NCBI GenBank assembly: GCA_002403095.1
Contig: DHHC01000052.1
Span: forward strand, 4,761-43,750
Length of the DNA: 38,990 bases
From: Leptolinea sp. UBA4782
GTDB lineage: Bacteria > Chloroflexota > Anaerolineae > Anaerolineales > Anaerolineaceae
Reading direction: 5' to 3'
Shown here: positions 33,485 through 38,990 of the stretch, one piece after another
Numbering within the stretch: position 1 is the stretch's first letter
Layout of the letters: the number at the start of each line of letters is the position of its first letter
The notes under the pieces: generated by a model
What the model saw: the letters and a program-made list of their open reading frames with translations, nothing else
What the model was told of the DNA's origin: nothing
The model's database searches: none
Translations under genes and position numbers: made by a program

Positions 33485-33994
33485 ATGGCACTGAGAGAAA
33501 TTGTTCTTGTCCCTGAACCGGTCTTAAGGCGTAAAGCCAACAAAGTGACCACGTTCGATAAAAGTTTTCAGCAGCTGGTGGATGACATGATTGAAACCAT
33601 GCGTGCTGCCCCTGGAGTAGGACTGGCAGCTCCCCAGGTAGGAATTTCCCAGCGGCTGCTGGTTATGGAATTTGGCGATGAGGAAGATGAAGAAGCGCCA
33701 AAGAAACTATACGTATTTGTTAATCCTGAGATAGTGAAAAGCTCTGAAGAAAAAGTGACGGGAGTAGAAGCTTGCCTTTCTGTGCCTGGAATGGCTGGTG
33801 AAGTTGAACGCTATCAAACCCTGGTAGTGAAAGGCCTCAACCGGTTTGGAAAACCTGTCAGGCACAAGCTGGAGGGTTGGACAGCACGAATTTTTCAGCA
33901 CGAAAATGACCACCTGGACGGGGTGTTATTTACTGACCGGGCAACAAAGGTCTGGCAGCCCAGCGAAGAGGAAATAGAGAACATCCGCGACTGA
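33485..33994 (+). CDS. def: Peptide deformylase
   Basis: 169 residues. Motif 1 GVGLAAPQVG, motif 2 EACLS (Cys97; EGCLS is more usual) and motif 3 QHENDHLDG (His139, Glu140, His143) supply the metal ligands and catalytic Glu. It removes the N-formyl group of nascent proteins. GAGG lies 5 nt before the ATG. It follows the cNBD gene by 8 nt and precedes recF by 1 nt, so the three are probably one transcript. An internal TACAAT near 33439 may be an extra promoter. Confidence 0.96.
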   Translation: MALREIVLVPEPVLRRKANKVTTFDKSFQQLVDDMIETMRAAPGVGLAAPQVGISQRLLVMEFGDEEDEEAPKKLYVFVNPEIVKSSEEKVTGVEACLSVPGMAGEVERYQTLVVKGLNRFGKPVRHKLEGWTARIFQHENDHLDGVLFTDRATKVWQPSEEEIENIRD

Positions 33995-33995
33995 T

Positions 33996-35198
33996 ATGTA
34001 CCTGACCCGTCTCTCGCTCACCAATTTCCGGATTTTTTCCCGCCTGGATATCGATGTACCAAGGCGGGTAACTTTGCTGGTTGGCGACAATGGCCAGGGG
34101 AAAACCACGGTCCTTGAAGCGATCTACTTCCTTTCTACCTTTACCTCTTTCCAGGCATCTTTCGACAGGCAGCTGATTAGTTTTTCTGCCAGCGCTGAAC
34201 CCCTGGCGGTGGCGCGGATAGTGGCTGAATTCGTCCGGGCAGACCAGCCCCAAAAAATGGAAATCCGTATCATCCAGGAATCCAACGGGAATGGCGGGCT
34301 GCGAAGCCGTAAAGAGATCCTGGTAAACAATATCAAGCGCTCAGCCCAGGAAAGTGTTGGTTTTTTTAATTCTGTACTATTCTTACCCCAGATGATGCGA
34401 ATCCTGGAAGGCGGACCTGATGAGCGGCGCAGATATCTAAACCTGATGATCTCACAGGCAATTCCAGGGTATGCACAGGCATTGAGCGATTACCACCAGG
34501 CGGTCACGCAGCGCAATGCGCTCCTCAAACAGTTGGGTGAAAGGGGAGGAGATCCAGACCAGCTGATTTACTGGGATGAATTGATCAGCCGGAGGGGAGC
34601 CCAGATTATGCAGGCCCGTATTCGCACGATCAAAGAAATAGAAAAGATCGCCTCCCAGATTCATCTCACCCTGACCCAAAACCAGGAAGTTTTACGGCTC
34701 TCATACCAACCAGCCTATGATCCGGCCTGCCTGGAGAGCAGCCAGGCAGCCTTGCCGATGGCTGTTGACATCAACCGTGAGAATTTCAGCCTGGAAGAAA
34801 TCTCGAGCGGGATGATGAACCGCCTGAACAAGATCCGGCGTGAGGAAATTACCCGCGGAACTACCACCATCGGGCCGCACCGTGATGAAATGCGGGTGTT
34901 GAGTAACCGCATCGACCTCAGTGATTATGGGTCGCGTGGACAGGTGCGGACAGCCTTGCTGGCTTTGAAATTGGCTGAAGTGCAGTGGCTGTACCAGAAA
35001 GCAGGATCCTGGCCGGTGCTGCTTTTAGACGAAACAGTAGCAGAACTGGACCAGAAACGCAGGCAGGACTTGTTGCATGCGCTGGATAATTGTGACCAGG
35101 CGATCCTGACAACAGCTGAAAGCGAGCAGTTCGGTGTAGAATTCCTGCAACCTAGATCAGTTTGGCGTGTGCAGGCGGGCAGGGTAACTAAAGAATAG
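33996..35198 (+). CDS. recF: DNA replication/repair protein RecF
   Basis: 400 residues. An SMC-like ABC ATPase with Walker A GDNGQGKTT (30-38), LTNFRIF at the start, a central arm, TTIGPHRDE near 290 and Walker B LLLDETVAELDQ near residue 344. RecF loads RecA at gaps with RecO and RecR. The dnaA-dnaN-recF-gyrB arrangement is not seen; here recF follows def and is convergent with rsmG, overlapping it by 11 nt at the 3' end. Confidence 0.95.
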   Translation: MYLTRLSLTNFRIFSRLDIDVPRRVTLLVGDNGQGKTTVLEAIYFLSTFTSFQASFDRQLISFSASAEPLAVARIVAEFVRADQPQKMEIRIIQESNGNGGLRSRKEILVNNIKRSAQESVGFFNSVLFLPQMMRILEGGPDERRRYLNLMISQAIPGYAQALSDYHQAVTQRNALLKQLGERGGDPDQLIYWDELISRRGAQIMQARIRTIKEIEKIASQIHLTLTQNQEVLRLSYQPAYDPACLESSQAALPMAVDINRENFSLEEISSGMMNRLNKIRREEITRGTTTIGPHRDEMRVLSNRIDLSDYGSRGQVRTALLALKLAEVQWLYQKAGSWPVLLLDETVAELDQKRRQDLLHALDNCDQAILTTAESEQFGVEFLQPRSVWRVQAGRVTKE

Positions 35199-35901
35199 GT
35201 TTTTTTGCCGGAGTGCCTGTTCTGCGGGGGTAAGAATCCGGTGTGGCATGTTTCTTCTCTACGACGATCAAGTAACGCTGCTCAGCAATTCCAGGTAGAG
35301 TGACCGGATGAACTTTCCTGAGCTTTCCTCCTAATTTACGGAATGCGTTGGCGGCTTGCTGGGTTTCTAAGGGACCGTTTTCTCCCTTTTGGGCCAGCAT
35401 ACAACCGTTGATCCGTGTTAGCGGCAGCAGGTATTCAGCGAGTACCGGCATGCCTGCAACTGCACGCGCTATTGCCCAGTCGAATTTTTCCCGGTAGCGG
35501 GCATCTGCCCCAACCTCTTCAGCTCTGGCCTGGATCACGGTGACATGCTCCAGATGAAGGGTTTTGGCAATGTGCTCGCAGAAAGCTGCTTTCTTACCAA
35601 TGGATTCCACCAGGACAAGCCGGATGGAGGGAAGGGCAATTTTCAAAACAAGCCCCGGAAAACCTGCACCGGTGCCGACATCGATGACTTTCCCCGGTGT
35701 TGGCATATGCATTACTTCCAGGCAGGAGAGGGAATCAATGAAGTGTTTGAAGATGATCTCATCATGGCTGCGGATTGCAGTCAGGTTCATCTTCTCATTC
35801 CAATCCATCAGCCCGTTTTCATAAGCTGTAAATGTATTGATTTGGTCGGCTGAAAGGTGTAATTTTAACGCGGATAATGCATATTCCTGTAAACGGTGCA
35901 T
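35188..35901 (-). CDS. rsmG: 16S rRNA m7G527 methyltransferase RsmG
   Basis: 237 residues. N-terminal NLTAIRSHDEIIFKHFIDSL and the SAM site VIDVGTGAGFPGLVLKIALP identify RsmG (GidB). It methylates G527 of 16S rRNA. A basic tail of about 20 residues follows the family core. The tail codons overlap the recF 3' end by 11 nt. A perfect TATAAT ends 6 nt upstream of the ATG, and no Shine-Dalgarno is seen, pointing to a leaderless transcript. Confidence 0.95.
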   Translation of the reverse strand: MHRLQEYALSALKLHLSADQINTFTAYENGLMDWNEKMNLTAIRSHDEIIFKHFIDSLSCLEVMHMPTPGKVIDVGTGAGFPGLVLKIALPSIRLVLVESIGKKAAFCEHIAKTLHLEHVTVIQARAEEVGADARYREKFDWAIARAVAGMPVLAEYLLPLTRINGCMLAQKGENGPLETQQAANAFRKLGGKLRKVHPVTLPGIAEQRYLIVVEKKHATPDSYPRRTGTPAKKPIL

Positions 35902-35907
35902 ACGTAA

Positions 35908-35913
35908 ATTATA
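35908..35913 (-). promoter_or_regulatory. -10 box 6 nt upstream of rsmG (leaderless)
   Basis: TATAAT on the minus strand is followed by TTACGT and then the rsmG ATG at 35901. No good -35 hexamer was found at 16-18 nt. Confidence 0.6.
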
Positions 35914-35982
35914 CCTGCGGGTGCAAATCCTCGTGCAGCTCTAAATCGGACAAGATAGTCCAAAATTGCTGACCCAAATCCC

Positions 35983-36011
35983 TTGACAAAGAGGAATTGC
36001 GGGGATAAAAT
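35983..36011 (+). promoter_or_regulatory. Consensus promoter of the attenuator leader
   Basis: TTGACA (35983-35988), exactly 17 nt, TAAAAT (36006-36011). The expected start is near 36018, giving a leader of about 248 nt to the ATG at 36266. It is among the best matches to sigma70 consensus in the window. Confidence 0.85.
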
Positions 36012-36044
36012 GCTCTCGTTAATCTAATTCTTAGAAAGGATAGC

Positions 36045-36143
36045 ATGCTGAGTATGGTAACAAAAGAACGCACAATCTCCCTTTGCAATGCCGGCGTCGT
36101 TAGCGTTGCATTACCTTCTCGGAGTGCGCCTGTTTTCGGTTAG
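36045..36143 (+). CDS. 32-codon leader ORF upstream of the attenuator
   Basis: ATG 36045 is preceded by AAAGGATAGC, a reasonable ribosome binding site, about 27 nt into the predicted transcript, and TAG ends it at 36143. The peptide begins MLSMVTKERTISLC and ends SRSAPVFG. No known leader peptide was recognised, and no run of one amino acid codon is present (Val and Ser are most frequent). An RNA hairpin, GCAATGC (36085-36091) with GCGTTGC (36103-36109), lies within it. Together with the hairpins downstream it has the placing of an attenuation leader peptide. Translation is not proven. Confidence 0.5.
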   Translation: MLSMVTKERTISLCNAGVVSVALPSRSAPVFG

Positions 36144-36157
36144 ATCATAGCTTTTAG

Positions 36158-36205
36158 ATGACACGGCCACGGGACACTCCAAACCCCGTGGCCGAATTGT
36201 TTTAA
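36158..36205 (+). CDS. Possible 15-codon second leader ORF across hairpin 1
   Basis: ATG 36158, 14 nt after the first leader stop, encodes MTRPRDTPNPVAELF and ends at TAA 36203-36205. It runs through both arms of hairpin 1. It has no Shine-Dalgarno, so translation would need reinitiation by ribosomes leaving the first ORF. A ribosome here would open hairpin 1. This is speculative. Confidence 0.2.
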   Translation: MTRPRDTPNPVAELF

Positions 36206-36240
36206 CAGGCTCAAAAGGCTACGGGGAACCGTAGTTTTTT
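36164..36240 (+). promoter_or_regulatory. Four-segment transcription attenuator with alternative pairings
   Basis: Segment 1 CGGCCACGGG (36164-36173) pairs with segment 2 CCCGTGGCCG (36185-36194), a perfect 10-bp stem. Segment 3 GGCTACGGGG (36217-36226) can instead pair with segment 2 (CCCCGTGGCC, 36184-36193) over 10 bp with one G-U. Segment 3 also pairs with segment 4 (36219-36224 with 36229-36234), followed by T6. So 1:2 allows the 3:4 terminator and 2:3 prevents it, as in classic amino-acid operon attenuators. Verified by hand base pairing only. Confidence 0.7.
36219..36240 (+). terminator. Intrinsic terminator inside the leader (3:4 hairpin)
   Basis: CTACGG / CCGTAG with a GGAA tetraloop and T6 (36235-36240). 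It ends 25 nt before the ATG of the downstream gene, so that gene needs read-through or antitermination. Confidence 0.8.
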
Positions 36241-36244
36241 GTTG

Positions 36245-36262
36245 TGACCAGTAAGGAGGTCA
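36245..36262 (+). promoter_or_regulatory. Ribosome binding site partly held in a small hairpin
   Basis: TGACC (36245-36249) / GGTCA (36258-36262) encloses AGTAAGGA, so the strong AAGGAGGT Shine-Dalgarno of the next gene is partly in the stem. This may add a translational layer of control. The stem is short and may be weak. Confidence 0.4.
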
Positions 36263-36265
36263 GCC

Positions 36266-36712
36266 ATGTTAGAAATTATGATGCATTCAGGCGGGTACCG
36301 GATTGAGTACCTGAATCTCCATGCTGCAGGAACTGACCTGGGTTTTGGACTGTATGTATGCGGGAAATTGGAAATAGGCCAGCCGTATTCCCGGCAGGCC
36401 AGGTATCATCTGCTGGCAGGTTTGGAGCTGATTACCCGTTCACAAAACCTGGAAAACCTCGTGGCTGTTTATGTGGATATTTGCAGCAGGACTGAACTTG
36501 GCCGGCCTGCAAGGCAACAGCTGATGAAAGACCTGGCGGCGGGCATGTTTAAGAAAGTGATGCTCTATACACCAGAGGAGATCCTGGTTTCAGCAGGTAA
36601 TTCGAATGAAATTGAATGGATCCCGGTCCAGTCTGAATTTGGTACAGGGAAAACCATAAGCTGCCCTGCACTTATGCCGGGAGAACCTTGCCAATGTAAT
36701 TCGATGAACTAA
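36266..36712 (+). CDS. Small protein resembling a catalytically dead serine-recombinase domain
   Basis: 148 residues with a very strong Shine-Dalgarno. No annotated family came to mind at once. By eye it follows the N-terminal catalytic domain of large serine recombinases: GLYVCGKLEIGQPYSRQARY (28-47) lies where YVRVSTxEQ...YSLxxQ is expected, and YVDICSRTELGRPARQQLMK (69-88) then DLAAGMFKKVMLYTPEEI (89-106) match YxDxxxSGxxxxRPxxQxLLxDxxxGxxDxVxVxxxDRL. The catalytic Ser position is Lys34, the neighbouring Arg is Cys32, and the DRL arginine is lost (EEI). There is no recombinase or DNA-binding domain. It may be an exapted binding or regulatory protein; this remains inference. Confidence 0.55.
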   Translation: MLEIMMHSGGYRIEYLNLHAAGTDLGFGLYVCGKLEIGQPYSRQARYHLLAGLELITRSQNLENLVAVYVDICSRTELGRPARQQLMKDLAAGMFKKVMLYTPEEILVSAGNSNEIEWIPVQSEFGTGKTISCPALMPGEPCQCNSMN

Positions 36713-36750
36713 GGGAGGGCTGTCCCGATCATAGAAAGGACAGCCTTTCC
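36713..36750 (+). terminator. Long hairpin after the recombinase-like gene
   Basis: A 13-bp stem (36713-36725 with 36738-36750; core GGCTGTCC / GGACAGCC) begins just after the stop codon. No T-tract follows, so it may be an RNA 3'-end stabiliser or weak terminator. Confidence 0.5.
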
Positions 36751-36781
36751 CGGTAACCGGAGCTGAAGCAAGAAGTATTCT

Positions 36782-36787
36782 TATAAT
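36782..36787 (+). promoter_or_regulatory. Possible -10 box of the MFS transporter gene
   Basis: TATAAT lies 40 nt upstream of ATG 36828. No consensus -35 hexamer at 16-18 nt. Confidence 0.4.
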
Positions 36788-36827
36788 CACATGAGGGAAT
36801 TTGAACTGCCCTCTGCTCAGGTGGATA

Positions 36828-38162
36828 ATGCAATCAGAATTGATGGATAAGATGGATGAAGCAACTCAGACAACAACATTGGAAATACAAAAGCAGCCAA
36901 TACTGAATTCCTTGCTTAAAGTATTTATGCTGGCGATGGTGCTGGCAAATATCTCATCAAGCATGTATGGAAACCTATTGCCACTATACTTGAAAGAGTT
37001 GAACGCCTCAGTTGCCCAGGTTGGTTTATTTTTCACTTTGTCGCAAATTGCGCCTCTGGCTTTACAGATACTAGGCGGCTGGATCTCTGACAGCCTGGGC
37101 AGGCTGCGCAGCATTGCGATTGGCAGTGTTGCCGGAATACTATCGTACGTTGGTCTGATCTTATCTCCAACCTGGCAATGGATACTGTTGGGCGAGGGAT
37201 TAGGTGCCATGACCCGTTCCCTGGTTGGACCCAGCTACAACGCATTTATCGCTGAACAATCTGAAGAACACAACCGTGCAAGGGTTTTTGGCGTCAGCCA
37301 GACCATTTTCATGATCGTTGTGATCGTTGGACCTCCCCTGGGCGGGTGGCTTGCCGATACCTATGGATTCAAGTTCATGCTGATTATTGCGGCAATTCTC
37401 TACACCATTGCCACGATCATCCGGATATTCATGGCGAAAAAGGCGTCTAAAGGCAGTGAAAGTCATCCTGTGAAGCTTTCAGCCACATCGTTGAAAAAGA
37501 ACCTGGGTACCATGGTCGGGTTAATGTTTGCAGGCGGGTTGATCACATGGCTGATCATTACTGACGGCACCCGTGATATTGCTTATGCCATGTCATTCAA
37601 CTTGATGCCGCTGTACCTTGAAGATCTGGGCGGGTTGTCTATCCAGCAGATCGGGTGGTTGTCATCGATCTATGGCATTGCTAACATGATCATGAACATT
37701 CCCGGCGGCTGGATATCGGACAAAAAAGGCGAGCGGATAGGGATTGTGCTCGGTTATATCCTGCTCTTTTTTGCCCTGGTTGTTTTCCTGGAAACGAATA
37801 CCTTCTGGGGCTACGGACTTTCCTGGGCGCTGTTCGGCCTGGGTGATGGATTACTGGGTCCTGGTTACCAATCATTGATCAGCAAGGCGGTACCTGAGAA
37901 AGTACGCGGCACCGCATTCGGCCTGATGAGCACCAGCCTGGGTCTTTTCTCCCTGCCTGCGCCAGCCATCGGCGGACAGGTTTATGAAAGGTCAGGACCG
38001 CGGGTGCCTTTTTACATAACCACTGTTGTCACAATCCTGACGGTTATTCCGGTCTGGTTCAAATTCAAGGTAACAGAAAAGGAGAAAGCTCACCTTGAAA
38101 AAGCCGGGCTGACCAATGGCAATGGTAATGGGGACAGCAAAAAACCATCTACTGAATATTAA
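36828..38162 (+). CDS. MFS transporter, drug-efflux-like
   Basis: 444 residues from ATG 36828, with AGGTGG 4 nt upstream; ATG 36843 is an alternative. Twelve hydrophobic helices in two halves. The MFS loop 2-3 motif GGWISDSLGRLR is intact, and its second-half counterpart is GGWISDKKGERIG. A central basic loop separates the halves. It is most like multidrug or tetracycline-type exporters, but substrate is unknown. It follows the attenuated gene and may have its own promoter. A clear terminator follows. Confidence 0.85.
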   Translation: MQSELMDKMDEATQTTTLEIQKQPILNSLLKVFMLAMVLANISSSMYGNLLPLYLKELNASVAQVGLFFTLSQIAPLALQILGGWISDSLGRLRSIAIGSVAGILSYVGLILSPTWQWILLGEGLGAMTRSLVGPSYNAFIAEQSEEHNRARVFGVSQTIFMIVVIVGPPLGGWLADTYGFKFMLIIAAILYTIATIIRIFMAKKASKGSESHPVKLSATSLKKNLGTMVGLMFAGGLITWLIITDGTRDIAYAMSFNLMPLYLEDLGGLSIQQIGWLSSIYGIANMIMNIPGGWISDKKGERIGIVLGYILLFFALVVFLETNTFWGYGLSWALFGLGDGLLGPGYQSLISKAVPEKVRGTAFGLMSTSLGLFSLPAPAIGGQVYERSGPRVPFYITTVVTILTVIPVWFKFKVTEKEKAHLEKAGLTNGNGNGDSKKPSTEY

Positions 38163-38184
38163 ATTCTATTTTCTAGACGAATGA

Positions 38185-38214
38185 GAGGTGTCAATATTTT
38201 TGACACCTCTTTTA
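38185..38214 (+). terminator. Intrinsic terminator of the MFS gene
   Basis: GAGGTGTCAA (38185-38194) / TTGACACCTC (38200-38209), 5-nt loop, then TTTTATTT. A perfect 10-bp stem. Confidence 0.9.
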
Positions 38215-38240
38215 TTTCATCAAAAAATTATGAAAAGGCC

Positions 38241-38278
38241 AAGCATTTGTAGTCCTTCCATTTGGAAAATGCTTTTTT
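38241..38278 (+). terminator. Second hairpin with T-tract downstream of the MFS gene
   Basis: AAGCATTT (38241-38248) / AAATGCTT (38267-38274) with an 18-nt loop, then more T. It lies 26 nt after the first terminator; a back-up terminator or the 3' end of a short transcript. Confidence 0.55.
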
Positions 38279-38328
38279 GAATGAAAAATTTTTTGATTTC
38301 CCCTTGTTCTTGAGGATTTCATTTACCC

Positions 38329-38952
38329 TTATTGCAGTGTCACCTTATGAATAAACTGGAAAAGGTCATTTGTTGGGACTTGAAAACGTGAAATCAATAT
38401 ACGATAAAGCCAGACAAAGCTACGAAATCCTCCAAATCCAACAATGACGCCAATCGCATTGAGAATCACGTCATTTATGTCTATTGAATGGCCGTATTTG
38501 CAAATGATGCTTAACAGGCTTATCAATAACTGTGCTCCTTCAAGCGCGAGTCCCGTAAACAGCGCTATGAGAAAACCACGTCTTGCTGGAACGCGGACAA
38601 GAAAAGGTAAGAGAAAACCAAATGGCATGGTAAGAAGGATATTTCCGATAAACTGCCTAAAAATGACAGCGGCATTTGTTGTAAACAAGTTGCCAAAATA
38701 AAGTGGAATCAGGTTTATACGGCTAAGGGTATCCAGTGTGTTCTGCACAGATATACTTCCAGGCCAATCCTCGGGAATTCGAATGGGGAAGAATATTATT
38801 TTCAGGATAACTAAGAAATATACCCAAAGAATTGAGAAAAATAACAGGTAAGGCCAAGAATGATCCATTCGCCATTTCCTGATTATCATAGCTATAAGCA
38901 ATACTGTCCCAATGAATACAGGATATGGGAAGAATTCGATCTCAAGTTGCAT
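38329..38952 (-). CDS. VanZ-like membrane protein
   Basis: 207 residues from ATG 38952, with GAGG 8 nt upstream; an in-frame TTG at 38958 is less likely. Five hydrophobic helices and the VanZ-type pattern: NILLTMPFGFLLPFL, GLALEGAQLL, SIDINDVILNAIGVIVGF. VanZ-like proteins give low-level teicoplanin resistance in enterococci but are mostly of unknown function elsewhere. The gene and its flanks are visibly more AT-rich than the rest of the window, consistent with recent transfer. Its upstream neighbour lies beyond the window. Confidence 0.82.
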   Translation of the reverse strand: MQLEIEFFPYPVFIGTVLLIAMIIRKWRMDHSWPYLLFFSILWVYFLVILKIIFFPIRIPEDWPGSISVQNTLDTLSRINLIPLYFGNLFTTNAAVIFRQFIGNILLTMPFGFLLPFLVRVPARRGFLIALFTGLALEGAQLLISLLSIICKYGHSIDINDVILNAIGVIVGFGGFRSFVWLYRILISRFQVPTNDLFQFIHKVTLQ

Positions 38953-38990
38953 TACCAAAACCTCTATAGTTGGTGTAACATTCTTTCTGT

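Noticed and set aside
35902..36265. Possible oriC next to recF and rsmG (gidB)
   Set aside because: recF and gidB often lie near oriC, but no DnaA-box cluster, dnaA or dnaN is seen. The region is explained by the promoter and structured leader.
36792..36851. 19-codon ORF just after TATAAT upstream of the MFS gene
   Set aside because: The frame overlaps the MFS start, has no Shine-Dalgarno, and only 4 nt separate it from the -10 box, too close for a normal start.

Overview
The window looks like chromosomal DNA of an Anaerolineae-type Chloroflexota bacterium. This is inferred from gene content: an Agl23-type membrane protein fused to NHL repeats, an NBR1-Ig-like lipoprotein, a cNBD/bPH2 membrane protein, TadE/TadG pseudopilins with Thr-Pro linkers, and a DUF4126-like protein. 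No rRNA, tRNA, CRISPR array, insertion sequence or prophage was seen. Gene density is high, and most intergenic gaps hold only promoters or terminators.

Layout. 1-4052 (+): surface-glycan cluster of GT2 (cut by the window edge), FkbM methyltransferase, ArnT/PMT-like membrane glycosyltransferase and a second GT2, closed by a bidirectional terminator. 4082-7015 (-): three TadE/TadG-like pilus-associated proteins. 7243-10189 (+): metG and a DUF4126-like membrane protein. 10247-13682 (-): pncC, an MGDG-synthase-type glycosyltransferase, an LpxL/PatA-like acyltransferase and a CDP-alcohol phosphatidyltransferase, probably a glycolipid operon. 13831-18376 (+): LysM/M23 peptidase, a Zn/Mn ABC importer (binding protein, ATPase, permease) and rsmI. 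18354-20545: a cupredoxin lipoprotein (-), a lytic transglycosylase (+) and gmd (-). 20659-23359: a penicillin-recognising serine hydrolase (+) and an AmpG-like MFS protein (-). 23524-27647 (+): NBR1-Ig lipoprotein and the 1144-residue Agl23-NHL protein. 27695-29108 (-): a holin-IV-like protein and a GNAT acetyltransferase. 29231-35198 (+): clpC, the cNBD/bPH2 protein, def and recF. 35188-35901 (-): rsmG. 35983-38162 (+): a strong promoter, a long structured leader with a 32-codon ORF, a small protein resembling a dead serine-recombinase domain, and an MFS transporter. 38329-38952 (-): a VanZ-like protein in more AT-rich DNA.

The most unusual element is the leader at 36018-36265. It has a consensus promoter, a small ORF with a ribosome binding site, and four RNA segments that can fold in two mutually exclusive ways (1:2 plus 3:4 terminator, or 2:3 antiterminator). 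This is the architecture of a transcription attenuator. It precedes a 148-residue protein whose sequence follows a serine-recombinase catalytic domain but lacks the catalytic serine and arginines. A second theme is leaderless expression: four genes have a -10 hexamer ending exactly 6 nt before their ATG. A third is the cupredoxin, whose copper-site His and Met positions read Cys and Leu.

All family calls were made by eye from motifs. No search or folding program was run.
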